Part shown: positions 17,949-26,565 of the stretch, one piece after another
How the letters are laid out: every line of letters begins with the position of its first letter
How positions within the stretch are numbered: position 1 is the first letter of the stretch
NCBI RefSeq assembly: GCF_019396385.1
Contig: NZ_JAHKRN010000015.1
Location: forward strand, 62,001-126,000
Length of the DNA stretch: 64,000 nucleotides
Origin: Nonomuraea harbinensis
GTDB lineage: Bacteria; Actinomycetota; Actinomycetes; Streptosporangiales; Streptosporangiaceae
Reading direction: 5' to 3'
Position numbers and translations under genes: made by a program
Notes under the pieces: model-generated
Told to the model about the DNA's origin: nothing
The model's input: only the letters and a program-made list of their open reading frames with translations
The model's database searches: none

Positions 17949-19538
17949 GTGGAGTGGATCGACGCGGCCACGGCCGCCGACCGGCTGGGCGTCAAACCGG
18001 CCACCCTGTACGCGTACGTGAGCCGCGGGGTGCTCAAGCGGCGCCACGAGGGCCGCCGCAGCCTCTTCGACGCCGCCGAGATCGAGACCCTGGCCCGGCG
18101 GGGCAGGCCCCGCGGCCAGCCGCCCGAGCTGGTCATCGAGTCCGCCGTCACCGCGCTGGGGGCCGACCGGCCCTACTACCGTGGCCACGACGCCCTCACC
18201 CTCGCCCGCACCGCCGGCTTCGAGGCGACGGCCGAATGGCTCTGGACCGAGCACGCCTCCCCGGCCGGCCCAGAAAGCCCCCCCGGCCCCTCGGCCGACA
18301 GCCCCGGCACGGTCACGAAGGATCGTTCCGGGGTCGGAAAGGACGATCCCCCCGACCGGGAGCCCGGGACGGCGCCCACCTGGCAGGCCGACGCGGATGC
18401 CGTCCAGGCCGCCGTCGCCGCGCAACGCGACCTCCCCGAGTCACTCCTCCCGCTCGACCGCCTCCAGGTCATCACCACCGTCCTCGGCGCCACCGACTTG
18501 CTCCGCTTCCAGCTAGACCCGCCCTCGATCACCGCCACCGCCCGCCGCCTCATCACCGGCCTCGTCGACGCCCTCCCGGTACTGGGCCCACCAGACGTCC
18601 ATGACCCATCCAGGCCAGAGCCCGACGATGAGTTCAGCCGGCCCGCACCGGGATGGGCAGATGAGCCGGGACGGCCCGCACCGAGGTCGGGAGACGCGCC
18701 GGGACGGCTCAGACCCGGGTCGGGCGATGAGTCCGGCGGGTTCGGACCGGGACGCCGTGACGAGGGCGGGCGGCTCAGACCCGAGGTCGAGTGGTTCGGT
18801 GACGACGCTGGGCAGGCCGTGCCGGAACGCGGGCGGGGGGCCGGGCAGCGAGAGCCGGAAGCAGGCACTGCCGCGGAGAGCAGCGGTCCCGTGCCTCGCT
18901 CGATCGCCGAGCGGTTGTGGCCCCGCCTGACGCCGCACCCCCCGAGCCCGTCCCTGCTCCGGGCACTGGAAGCCGCGCTCGTGCTGCTCGCCGACCATGA
19001 GCTGGCCGCCTCCACGCTGGCCGCGCGGGTCGCCGCCTCCGCCAAGGCCGACCCGTACGCCGTCGTCATCACCGGTCTGGGCGTGCTGGGCGGCCCCCTG
19101 CACGGTGGCGCCTCCTATGCCGCAGAACGCCTCCTCGCCGAGGTCGCCCGCCCCTCCGACGCCCCCCGCGTGATCGCCGACCGGATCCGCCGCGGCGAGC
19201 GCATCCCCGGCTTCGGCCACACCGTCTACAAGAACGGCGACGCCCGCGCCACCACGCTCCTCGACCTGGTGACGGAGGCCGCCCCCGGCCATGACCGGCT
19301 CGCCGCCGCCCGAGCCGTCCTGGCCGAGGCGCGCCGGCGACGGCTCCCCGAGCCCAACGTCGACTTCGGCCTCGCCACCCTCGCCGCCGTCGCCGGCATG
19401 ACCCCCGGCGCGGGCGAGGCGATCTTCGCCGTCGCCAGGACCGCCGGCTGGCTCGCCCACGCCATGGAGGAGTACGCCCGAGGTTCCCTCCTGCGGCTGC
19501 GCGCCTCCTACACCGGCCCGCCGATCCCCAGACCCTGA
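17949..19538 (+). CDS. citrate synthase family protein with N-terminal helix-turn-helix
   Basis: The GTG at 17949 is preceded by GTGGAG; the open frame extends to 17907. The protein has about 529 residues. Residues 1-55 form a MerR/excisionase-like helix-turn-helix (ATAADRLGVKPATLYAYVSR, then a wing with RRSLFDAAEI). The citrate synthase domain has the catalytic His in GPLHGGASY, the second His in IPGFGHTVYK and the Asp in PNVDFGLAT, so it should be active as a (methyl)citrate synthase. Between its parts (about residues 218-318) lies an Arg/Gly/Asp/Pro-rich repeat insertion. Fusions of HTH and citrate synthase are known in actinobacteria but poorly understood. It is divergent from the homocitrate-synthase-like gene, suggesting a linked pathway. 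Confidence 0.87.
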   Translation: MEWIDAATAADRLGVKPATLYAYVSRGVLKRRHEGRRSLFDAAEIETLARRGRPRGQPPELVIESAVTALGADRPYYRGHDALTLARTAGFEATAEWLWTEHASPAGPESPPGPSADSPGTVTKDRSGVGKDDPPDREPGTAPTWQADADAVQAAVAAQRDLPESLLPLDRLQVITTVLGATDLLRFQLDPPSITATARRLITGLVDALPVLGPPDVHDPSRPEPDDEFSRPAPGWADEPGRPAPRSGDAPGRLRPGSGDESGGFGPGRRDEGGRLRPEVEWFGDDAGQAVPERGRGAGQREPEAGTAAESSGPVPRSIAERLWPRLTPHPPSPSLLRALEAALVLLADHELAASTLAARVAASAKADPYAVVITGLGVLGGPLHGGASYAAERLLAEVARPSDAPRVIADRIRRGERIPGFGHTVYKNGDARATTLLDLVTEAAPGHDRLAAARAVLAEARRRRLPEPNVDFGLATLAAVAGMTPGAGEAIFAVARTAGWLAHAMEEYARGSLLRLRASYTGPPIPRP

Positions 19539-19547
19539 ACCCGGCGC

Positions 19548-22500
19548 TCAGCCGGGCTGTTCGCCGGACCTGTCGACGTAGGCCGCCAGGGCCTTGACCC
19601 GGTCAGCGTGCTGGTCGTGGCCGACGATCACCGGGGGCTCGTTGTAGGGCATCGCGTCGGAGGAACGGCGCAGCTTGACGTACTGGCCGCAGGCGTCGAT
19701 GGCGTACGGCTCCATGTCGTCCTGCAGCGCCCCGATCACCGTGATGCCGTAGGTCTCGCCGATCCGCCGGAACAGCGCCACCGCCTCCCGCCGGTGCTCC
19801 TTGCCCAGGTTGCGGCCCAGCTCGTCGAGCACCAGGCACAGGTGGCCGCCCCCGGACGAGGCGATGGCCGCCGCGCACACCAGCTTGACCGCCTTCTCGT
19901 CCATCAGGGCGGTGTTGGCCCGCCGGTTGTAGGGCACGAAGCCCTGGCCCTCGCCGCGCCGCCACTTCGGCGTCACCCGCCACTGCCAGCGCTGCTCCGG
20001 GTCCGCGGGCGCGGGCGGCACCGGGAACTCCAGCGTCGCCCCGTAGCCGCCGTACGAGACGTCGAGCTTCTCGAACTCCTCGGCCACCCGCTCCAGCCTG
20101 GCCTTGATCGCGGCCGAGAGCGCCGCCCGGTGCACGGCCGTTGACTGCGCCGCCTCCTCCGCGCCCTTGTCGGCCGCCGCGAGGTCACGTTGCCGCGACA
20201 CCAGCTGCGCCTCGATCTGCCTGCGCTGGTGCTTCTCGTACTCCTCCTGGCCGCGCAGGTAGGAGGCGAGCGCGCCGCACACGCCCGCGAACGTCGCCTG
20301 CTCCCGCGCCGCGCTGCCGCCCCGCTCGGCCAGCAGGAACCGCAGCTCCTCCGGCACCTCCGCGTCCTCCTCGGGGAACGTGTCGCGCAGCGCCTGGTCG
20401 AGCCGGCGCTCGGCGACCCGCCACCACTCGTCGGCGGTGCGCGGGCGCTCCTCCTCGGGCAGCTCGCCCAGCCACTCGGCGGCCGACTCGGCGGTGCCGC
20501 CCCATTCGGCGGTCAGCGCGCCGAGCTTCAGCGCCTCCCGCTCGGCCGTGACCCGCGTCTCCTGCTCGCGGGCGCGCGCCCGCTCGCCGTCGAGCTGCCG
20601 GCGGCGGCTCTCCAGCCGCTCGATCTCCAGGTCTCTGGTGCGGGCGCGGAAGTCGAGCGCGGCGGTCTCCCGCTCGGCCTCCGCGACCCTCGGGGCCAGC
20701 TCCTCCAGCGCGGCGGCCAGCTCGCCGAGCCTGGCCCGCTGCCCGGTCAGCCGCCGCTCCAGCTCCTCCAGCCGCACGCCCGCCTTGGCCCCGTCGAGCC
20801 TGCGCTGGGCCAGCGTCACCGTCTCCTCGGCGTCGCGCACGGCCTCGGCAGCGGTGTCCTGCAAGTCGACGGCGCGGTTGAGGCGCTGCTCGGCGGCCTT
20901 GATGCGGGCCTCCCTGCCGGTCGCCACCCCGTCGAACGCCCCCACCACGCTCACCCCGGCCGCGCTGACCAGCACGGACCCGGGCAGCTCACGCAGCGCC
21001 TCGGCCGCCTCCGCCAGCCGGCCGGCGTCGACGATCACGGCGTGCTCACCGGGCCAGTTGCGCAGCTCGTCCAGCGCCAGCCCGCCTCCCGCCGCGCCGC
21101 CGGTGACGCCGGCGGCATCCGCCAGGCTGCCGGTCCTGCCGCCGGCGCACGCACGGCCGGAGGTCGAAGGCGGGGCGCTCGTGGCGTGGTCGCGCGCCTG
21201 TTCGGCGACGTCGAGGGCGTCCAGCAGGCCGGACGCCGGGACACCCGCCCCGGCGAGTGCGTCGAGCTGGGCGGCGGCAGGGCCGCCCTCGGCGTCGTCC
21301 AGCGCCGCGCGGGCCGAGGCCACCTCCTGGTCGGCCACGCCCAGCGCCTTGAGCGCCTCGTTGAGCCGCAGCCGGGACTCGCGCAGCTCGCCCTCCGCCG
21401 CGGGCACGTCGCGCCCGTCGGCGAACCTGCGTGTCTCCTCCAGCGCCGGGATCCGGCCGCGCAGCTCGTCGGCGGAGTTCTCCGCGACCGCACGGTCGGC
21501 GTCGAGCTTGGCCGCCCGCGCCTGGAGGGCGGCCAGCTCCTTGCGCGCCTCGGTGACGCGCCGGTCGAGCGTGTCGTCCTTGAGCGTGGCGATCTCCGCC
21601 TTGACCTCGGCGATCGCCTCGGCCGCCGTCTCTCCCGCCGCTTGGTGCCCGGCCAGCTCGGCGGCCAGCGCGGAGTCCTTGGCCGCCGCGTCGGCCAGCT
21701 TGCGCGCCTGGCGCCCCTGCCAGCACCGCAACGCCCCGGCCAGCCCCACCCTCGCCTGGTCGCGCCGGTCGAACGTGGACAGCAGCGCCCGCGACTCGGT
21801 CTCGAACTCGGCCAGCCGCTCCGCCGCCTGCGCGGCCCGCACCCGCTTGGCGTGCTCGTCGCGCCGCGCCTCCCGCTCCTGCTCCAGCTCCGCGTCGAGC
21901 CCGGTCAGCGCCGCGATCGCCTCGAACACCCGCTCCGGCGAGATCTCGTTGAGCGGCTGGGACAGGAGGTTGGTGGCCACCTTGCTGCGCACGCTCGTCG
22001 ACAGGAACGAGACGCACCGCACCCGGTCGCCGTAGAGGACCTTGGTGAGGTCGCGGGCCACGACGTCGCGCCGGCCCGCCGATCGGGGCAGCGACGCCCA
22101 GATCTCGTCGGCCCGCGCCACGCGTTCGGCCTCCGACGGCGCCGCCGCCAGCCGGACCCCCTCCCGCCAGCGGATCTCCAGATGCGGAGCCTCCTGGTTG
22201 ACCCGTAGCCAGACGGTCAGCGGCGCGTCGGGCCGCCCGGCCACCCCGAACAGCTCGCCGTCGTCGTCGCCCGGATCGACCGTGTAGGCGTCGAGGCTCT
22301 CGCTGCCGGCGGCGGGCGCGAACACGCCCACGATGTAGCCGTGACCGGCGCTCGCCCACTGGCGCGCGCCCGCCCCGCTGGCCAGCTCCGCGTTGAACAG
22401 CAGCTCCGACACCGTCTTGGCGCCCGAGGCGAACCGCCACTGCTCGTCGCCGAGCAGCGCGGTGATCGACGCGATGAACGACGACTTGCCGGCGCCGTTG

Positions 22501-22643
22501 GAGTCCTTGGGGCCCGCCCCCGCCACGACGATCAGCGTGCCGGGCACGACGGGCACCGGATGGGTGGACAGCCGGGAGATGTTGACCGCCTGCACGGCGA
22601 CCAGCACCCGATCTCCCACGACGTTCTCCACCTGCGCCACCAC
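19548..22643 (-). CDS. SMC-like coiled-coil ATPase (MukB/JetC-like), atypical Walker A
   Basis: This 1031-residue protein (GTG start at 22643, AAGGA upstream) has the layout of an SMC ATPase. There is an N-terminal ATP-binding half, long heptad-rich arms (about 245-460 and 585-870) broken by a small globular hinge-like region (about 465-580), and a C-terminal half with Walker B HLCLVLDELGRNLG near residue 940. The Walker A reads GPKDSNGAGKSS (residues 44-55), that is GPNGAGKS with three residues inserted. The canonical LSGGE signature is not seen; RRANTALMDEKAVKL occupies that place. It ends a three-gene operon with two winged-helix proteins, as in MukFEB and JetABC. Probable role: DNA loop extrusion, plasmid or chromosome control. 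The exact family is unrecognised. Confidence 0.75.
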   Translation of the reverse strand: MVAQVENVVGDRVLVAVQAVNISRLSTHPVPVVPGTLIVVAGAGPKDSNGAGKSSFIASITALLGDEQWRFASGAKTVSELLFNAELASGAGARQWASAGHGYIVGVFAPAAGSESLDAYTVDPGDDDGELFGVAGRPDAPLTVWLRVNQEAPHLEIRWREGVRLAAAPSEAERVARADEIWASLPRSAGRRDVVARDLTKVLYGDRVRCVSFLSTSVRSKVATNLLSQPLNEISPERVFEAIAALTGLDAELEQEREARRDEHAKRVRAAQAAERLAEFETESRALLSTFDRRDQARVGLAGALRCWQGRQARKLADAAAKDSALAAELAGHQAAGETAAEAIAEVKAEIATLKDDTLDRRVTEARKELAALQARAAKLDADRAVAENSADELRGRIPALEETRRFADGRDVPAAEGELRESRLRLNEALKALGVADQEVASARAALDDAEGGPAAAQLDALAGAGVPASGLLDALDVAEQARDHATSAPPSTSGRACAGGRTGSLADAAGVTGGAAGGGLALDELRNWPGEHAVIVDAGRLAEAAEALRELPGSVLVSAAGVSVVGAFDGVATGREARIKAAEQRLNRAVDLQDTAAEAVRDAEETVTLAQRRLDGAKAGVRLEELERRLTGQRARLGELAAALEELAPRVAEAERETAALDFRARTRDLEIERLESRRRQLDGERARAREQETRVTAEREALKLGALTAEWGGTAESAAEWLGELPEEERPRTADEWWRVAERRLDQALRDTFPEEDAEVPEELRFLLAERGGSAAREQATFAGVCGALASYLRGQEEYEKHQRRQIEAQLVSRQRDLAAADKGAEEAAQSTAVHRAALSAAIKARLERVAEEFEKLDVSYGGYGATLEFPVPPAPADPEQRWQWRVTPKWRRGEGQGFVPYNRRANTALMDEKAVKLVCAAAIASSGGGHLCLVLDELGRNLGKEHRREAVALFRRIGETYGITVIGALQDDMEPYAIDACGQYVKLRRSSDAMPYNEPPVIVGHDQHADRVKALAAYVDRSGEQPG

Positions 22644-22674
22644 TACCCCCGTTTCCTTCGGTCGGCCGCCCCGG

Positions 22675-23895
22675 TCATCGGGCTGCCCTGCGTGCTCGTA
22701 CGGCCACCGCCAGCGGCGTGTCGGGACCCGCCGCGAGGATCAGCTCCTCCTGCAGCCGCCTGCGCGCCTCCGGCGTGAGGCGGTGGAACTGCGGGCCGGG
22801 GACGTAACCCCCGGCCTCCTCGCCCGCCTTGACCTGGGTCACCAGCCCCGCGTGGCGCAGCGCGCGCAGCGCCGACTCCAGCTCGCCGATCGGGAGCTGG
22901 GTGTGGCGGCGCAACTCGTCGACCGGTGCCGGGTGCGGCGACAGCCACGAGTCTTCGGGCAGCAGGCCCTCGGCGCGGGGGATGGCCACCGAGTGGACCA
23001 GCACCAGGGTCAGCACCGCCCGCTCGCTCTCGCCCGGCCCTCCTCCCGGCGGCTCGTCGCGTACGAGATCGTCGGCGTAACCCGAGATCCAGCGCTCGCG
23101 CTGCTGGACGAGCGTGCGCCCGCGGCGGGCGAGCATCTCGGCGAGGGTGCGCCGCAGCGCCGGGTCGCGCAACGCGGCGAACCTCGCCTCCTGCACGGGC
23201 TCGGCGGCGTGCTCCACCACCATGAAGGCGGACACCAGCTCGGCCCTGCGGCGCTCGTCGTAGCCGCTCAGCAGGTCGTCGAACTCGGCCACGCCCGGCT
23301 CCGCCCGGCTCCCCGCGCCCTGGTCGGGAGCGGCGGGCTCCGGAAGGGCGGCGGCGACCAGGCCCGCGTCGGGGACCACCGGCACGGCGCGGCGCTCCGG
23401 CTCGGGGATGCGGCGCACCAGGTCCTTCAGCACCGCGTGGGACTCCACGGGCCACAGCGCGCACCGCGGGCCGAGCGAGACGATGCCGCCGGCCACCACC
23501 ACCCACGCCGAGTCGTGCAGCCGGCGCAGCGCCCCGATGGCCCAGTTGCGCATGAGGTCGTCGGTGCGGCCGATCAGCGCGCGGTAGGTGTCGAGCACCC
23601 GCTCCAGCGGCGCCGGCTCGCCCGGCCACGGGTCGGCCGAATGGTCGGCCCAGCAGCACTTGAGCACCGCCGCCAGCACCCGCCGGGTCTCGCCGGCCCG
23701 CTCCACCGGCATGGGCGGCACCTGGTGCTCCTCCAGCAGCGACGGCGTCACCCCGTCGGGCCACACGGGCAGCGCCATCCCCGAGGAGTCCGGGCCGCTC
23801 AGCCTGGTCATGCCCGCGGGGGCCGGCGCGCCGGGCCCGAGCCGCAGCGGGCCCTGCGCGCGCGCCCGCGCGTGCGCGGCCTGATCGGCGGTCAC
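22675..23895 (-). CDS. winged-helix protein, MukE/JetB-like candidate
   Basis: The start is the GTG at 23895, which overlaps the stop of the upstream gene (GTGA), giving 406 residues. It is mostly helical. The last about 100 residues read as a winged helix (VDELRRHTQLPIGELESALR, then ALRHAGLVTQV, then a wing), and a second helical segment around residues 150-260 may form another. The sequence is not one I recognise by name. Its place between a kleisin-like protein and an SMC-like ATPase, with tight coupling to both, matches the KITE subunit (MukE/JetB). Assignment is by architecture and context only. Confidence 0.6.
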   Translation of the reverse strand: MTADQAAHARARAQGPLRLGPGAPAPAGMTRLSGPDSSGMALPVWPDGVTPSLLEEHQVPPMPVERAGETRRVLAAVLKCCWADHSADPWPGEPAPLERVLDTYRALIGRTDDLMRNWAIGALRRLHDSAWVVVAGGIVSLGPRCALWPVESHAVLKDLVRRIPEPERRAVPVVPDAGLVAAALPEPAAPDQGAGSRAEPGVAEFDDLLSGYDERRRAELVSAFMVVEHAAEPVQEARFAALRDPALRRTLAEMLARRGRTLVQQRERWISGYADDLVRDEPPGGGPGESERAVLTLVLVHSVAIPRAEGLLPEDSWLSPHPAPVDELRRHTQLPIGELESALRALRHAGLVTQVKAGEEAGGYVPGPQFHRLTPEARRRLQEELILAAGPDTPLAVAVRARRAAR

Positions 23896-25097
23896 GGCGT
23901 ACGCTCCAGGTGGCCGTGGGAGAGCCAGGACGGCTCGCGGGACGGGTCGATCGTCAGCCCGTCCGACCAGGCCAGCCGGTAGGGCAGCTCCGGCCGCAGG
24001 TCGACGGTCGTCAGGTCGGCGAGCACCCGGCGGGCCGTGGCCCAGTCGGGGCCGAGCACGTCGGCCAGCGCCACCCGCGACTCCCCGCCCAGCAGGGACT
24101 CGGCCAGCTCGCGCAGCCGCTCGACGGCCGCCTCCCGCGCGGCGCCGAGCGAGCCGTCGGGGCCCGGGTCGGGCAGCGTGGAGCGCGGCGGCGTGGGCTG
24201 GGCGGGCGCCGGCCGCGGCGCCTCGTCGACGGCGCGGGCGATCGCCGCCGGATCGTGCCACGGCGCCGGGGCGTCGAAGACGAACCCGTCGAGCACCGCG
24301 GCCAGCCGCTCCTTGGTCGCCGTCTGGGCGAACGTGCGCCACGTCTCCGTCGGCAGCAGCGTCAGGTTGCGGGTGGTGCCGGCCGAGTCGGCCAGCCGCC
24401 CGGCCGCGCGGCGGGAGGCGTCGCTGTAGGCGTAGATCGCCGCCCGCAGGTCGGTGCAGACCCGGTCGAGCTCGGGCCAGCGGGTCAGGATCGTGCCGTG
24501 GACGCTCTGCGCGCGGCGGGCGATCTCCTCGGTGCCCCACAGCTTGGGCGCCTGCTCGCGCAGCTCCTCGATGGTGCCGGTGGTGAGCGTGATCAGCTCC
24601 AGCGCCCACAGCCGGAACGCCCTCGCCAGACCGGCCGCGCTCTGCCGGGCCTCCTCCATCGTGGTGCGCGGGTCGGCGACGTTGAGATCTTCGAGGGCGA
24701 GCAGCCGGTGCATCTCCGACTGGCCGCCGTCGTCCATCATCCGCCGGATGAACATCAGGCCGACCACGCTGGTGAACGACGCGCGGTAACGGAGCTGGTT
24801 GGGCTTGGGGAACACCTCGCGGATCGCGCCCAGCCCCTTGAGCACCCGCAGCCGGTTGTCGAACTGGTCGGCCGGATAGGCCCCGCAGGCCAGGCGCATC
24901 TGCTCGTGCGTCAGCCACTCCTCGCCCGCGTCGGCGAACGCGGCGAACAGCGTCTCGGCGATGTCGACCAGCACGGGGTCGTCGACCACCGCGCCGCTGT
25001 CGCGGGCCAGCGCCGCGAACATCCGGCGGTAGGTCGACAGCACCGCCTCATCGCTGAGCGCGGCGTCGAGGGTCAAGGGCTGCTCGGGCACGCGCAC
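23892..25097 (-). CDS. winged-helix/helical protein, MukF/JetA-like kleisin candidate
   Basis: The GTG at 25097 has GGAGG ten bases upstream; an ATG at 25121 is an alternative. The protein has about 401 residues. Residues about 50-115 look like a winged helix (LTHEQMRLACG, NRLRVLKGLGAIREV, then a basic wing). A long helical bundle follows (about 120-260), then a Pro/Ala-rich linker (about 300-325) and a C-terminal helical/beta domain. This order (N-terminal winged helix, helical bundle, flexible linker, C-terminal domain) is that of MukF and JetA kleisins. It is the first gene of the operon and overlaps the next by four bases. Not identified by direct sequence signature. Confidence 0.6.
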   Translation of the reverse strand: MRVPEQPLTLDAALSDEAVLSTYRRMFAALARDSGAVVDDPVLVDIAETLFAAFADAGEEWLTHEQMRLACGAYPADQFDNRLRVLKGLGAIREVFPKPNQLRYRASFTSVVGLMFIRRMMDDGGQSEMHRLLALEDLNVADPRTTMEEARQSAAGLARAFRLWALELITLTTGTIEELREQAPKLWGTEEIARRAQSVHGTILTRWPELDRVCTDLRAAIYAYSDASRRAAGRLADSAGTTRNLTLLPTETWRTFAQTATKERLAAVLDGFVFDAPAPWHDPAAIARAVDEAPRPAPAQPTPPRSTLPDPGPDGSLGAAREAAVERLRELAESLLGGESRVALADVLGPDWATARRVLADLTTVDLRPELPYRLAWSDGLTIDPSREPSWLSHGHLERTP

Positions 25098-25161
25098 TAA
25101 GGTACGGCCTCCGGCCGACATTCTCCGCCGCGACCGGTCCGCCGCGCGCCGGGGGAGCGGG

Positions 25162-25902
25162 ATGAGAGGGTGTGAGGTCGTGGGGGAACGGAAGAGCTGG
25201 GGCGTCGACCAGGTGCGGGCGCTGCTCGACATCGCCGAGGGCAAGGGATCCGACCGCGAGGAGGCCGAGAGCGCGGCCGCCCTGGCGGCCAAGATCCTCT
25301 ACCGGATGGGGCTGGACGCGGACACCGTGCGCCGCGACGCCGCGAGCCCCGTCGGCACGTGGCGGCTGCCGATCGACACCAGCGGCGGTCATCACATCGA
25401 GCGGGCCGAGGCCGTCTGGCTGGTGATCAGCGCGCTCGGCTGCATGGGCTGCCACGAGGGCGGACGCCGGCGCGACCGGGTCTCACACGTGCGGCTCGTC
25501 GGCCCCGTGGAGGTGCTGAAGTCGCTGAAGATCCTGCTGCCCTCGGTGCTGATCCAGATGGAGCTGCGGTTCGGTCTCGCCTGGCGGGCCGAGCGGGCCA
25601 GGCACCCCGGCCTGCCCGCGCAGCTGCTGCGCCGCAAGCGGACGCTGTACCAGCGGGGCTTCTACCGCGGCTTCGGCAAGGGCTTGGCCGACAAGATGCG
25701 GGCCCGGGTGCGGGAGGTCGCCGACGAGGTCTCCGGCGGTGCGGGGGAGCTGGTGCTGGCCGGGCGCGAGGCGGCGGTGCGCGCGGAGTTCGAGCGCTGG
25801 GACACCAAGCCAGGCGCGTCCTCCTTCTACGACGAGACCGGGTTCGAGCGCGGCCGGGAGGCGGCCATGACAGCCGACCTCGATGACAGGTCGATCAGCT
25901 GA
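25162..25902 (+). CDS. DUF2786 domain-containing protein
   Basis: The ATG at 25162 follows GGGGGAG. The protein has 246 residues. The N-terminus (VRALLDIAEGKGSDREEAES then AALAAKILYRMGLDADTV) is the DUF2786 signature, a helical domain of unknown function. The rest contains LGCMGCHEGG, a basic stretch RRKRTLYQRGFYRGFGKG and an acidic end, resembling the domain that usually follows DUF2786. It diverges from the SMC-like operon with about 65 bases between starts, so the two may share control. DUF2786 proteins are often encoded on phages and mobile elements; that is suggestive only. Confidence 0.8.
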   Translation: MRGCEVVGERKSWGVDQVRALLDIAEGKGSDREEAESAAALAAKILYRMGLDADTVRRDAASPVGTWRLPIDTSGGHHIERAEAVWLVISALGCMGCHEGGRRRDRVSHVRLVGPVEVLKSLKILLPSVLIQMELRFGLAWRAERARHPGLPAQLLRRKRTLYQRGFYRGFGKGLADKMRARVREVADEVSGGAGELVLAGREAAVRAEFERWDTKPGASSFYDETGFERGREAAMTADLDDRSIS

Positions 25903-26124
25903 GCAGGATGGGCGGGTGCGCGGCGTTGAGGGTCAGCTCCCCCCGGGCTGAGCGCCGGCGACGTCGTGCGGCGTCTCCTGAACCGGTGGTACGGCTCGCG
26001 CCCGCGTTCGACGAGCACGCCGGCGCCGTCCTGCTTCATGACCTGAGGGACACGAGGGTGGCCCTGACAGGGCCAGTCCTGACGTGGTCTCCCTCCCCGT
26101 GAGCGCAGGGCCGAGACTCGGGGC
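25903..26124. other. 222-base intergenic region, no gene seen
   Basis: No convincing gene is present. A perfect small hairpin GGCCCT-GAC-AGGGCC lies at 26060-26074 without a following T run. The stretch has coding-like G/C but no start context. Confidence 0.4.
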
Positions 26125-26556
26125 ATGAGCATGACGACCAACGAGATCGCCTACCTGAACGGCCAGCTGCTGGGCCGCCTCGCCACCGTGGGCCCCGGCG
26201 GGCGGCCGCACCTGGTCACCGTGGGCGTCTTCTACGACCCGGAGTCCGGCTGCGTCGTGATCGGGGGGCACGCCGGCACCGGCATGTCCGAGAGCAAGAA
26301 GTTCCGCGACGCGCGGCGGCATCCTGACGTGGCGTTCATCGTGGACGACCTGGCCTCCGTCGACCCGTGGACGCCGCGCGGCATCGAGATCCGGGGGCGG
26401 GCGGAGACGCACACCACCGGCGGCGCCGAGCTGGGCGAGCGCATCGGCGCGAACATGCCGTTCGACCCGGCCTGGATCCGTATCCGTGCGCGCCGCGTCC
26501 GCAGCTGGGGGATCGACACCGGGCCGTTCGAGCTGTCCACCCGGGACGTGGTCTGA
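26125..26556 (+). CDS. PPOX-class (F420-dependent) flavin/deazaflavin oxidoreductase
   Basis: The 143-residue protein has the split beta-barrel pattern of pyridoxamine 5'-phosphate oxidase-like proteins: LLGRLATVGPGGRPHLVTV at the N-terminus, SKKFRDARRHPDVAFIVDD in the middle and RGIEIRGRAET. The C-terminal IRIRARRVRSWGID motif is typical of actinobacterial PPOX F420-dependent enzymes. It probably reduces a small substrate using F420H2 or binds a flavin. A second ATG two codons later (26131) is possible. It is convergent with the M50 peptidase gene. Confidence 0.85.
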   Translation: MSMTTNEIAYLNGQLLGRLATVGPGGRPHLVTVGVFYDPESGCVVIGGHAGTGMSESKKFRDARRHPDVAFIVDDLASVDPWTPRGIEIRGRAETHTTGGAELGERIGANMPFDPAWIRIRARRVRSWGIDTGPFELSTRDVV

Positions 26557-26565
26557 CCGGCTTAC

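Noticed and set aside
19548..25902. Complete Wadjet (JetABCD) or Lamassu defence system
   Set aside because: No toprim nuclease (JetD) or Lamassu effector gene is present, and the three proteins lack named Jet signatures. Kept only as an SMC-like candidate.
25908..26102. 64-codon ORF in the gap before the PPOX gene
   Set aside because: No ribosome binding site, Arg-rich shadow-type composition, and no recognisable motif.
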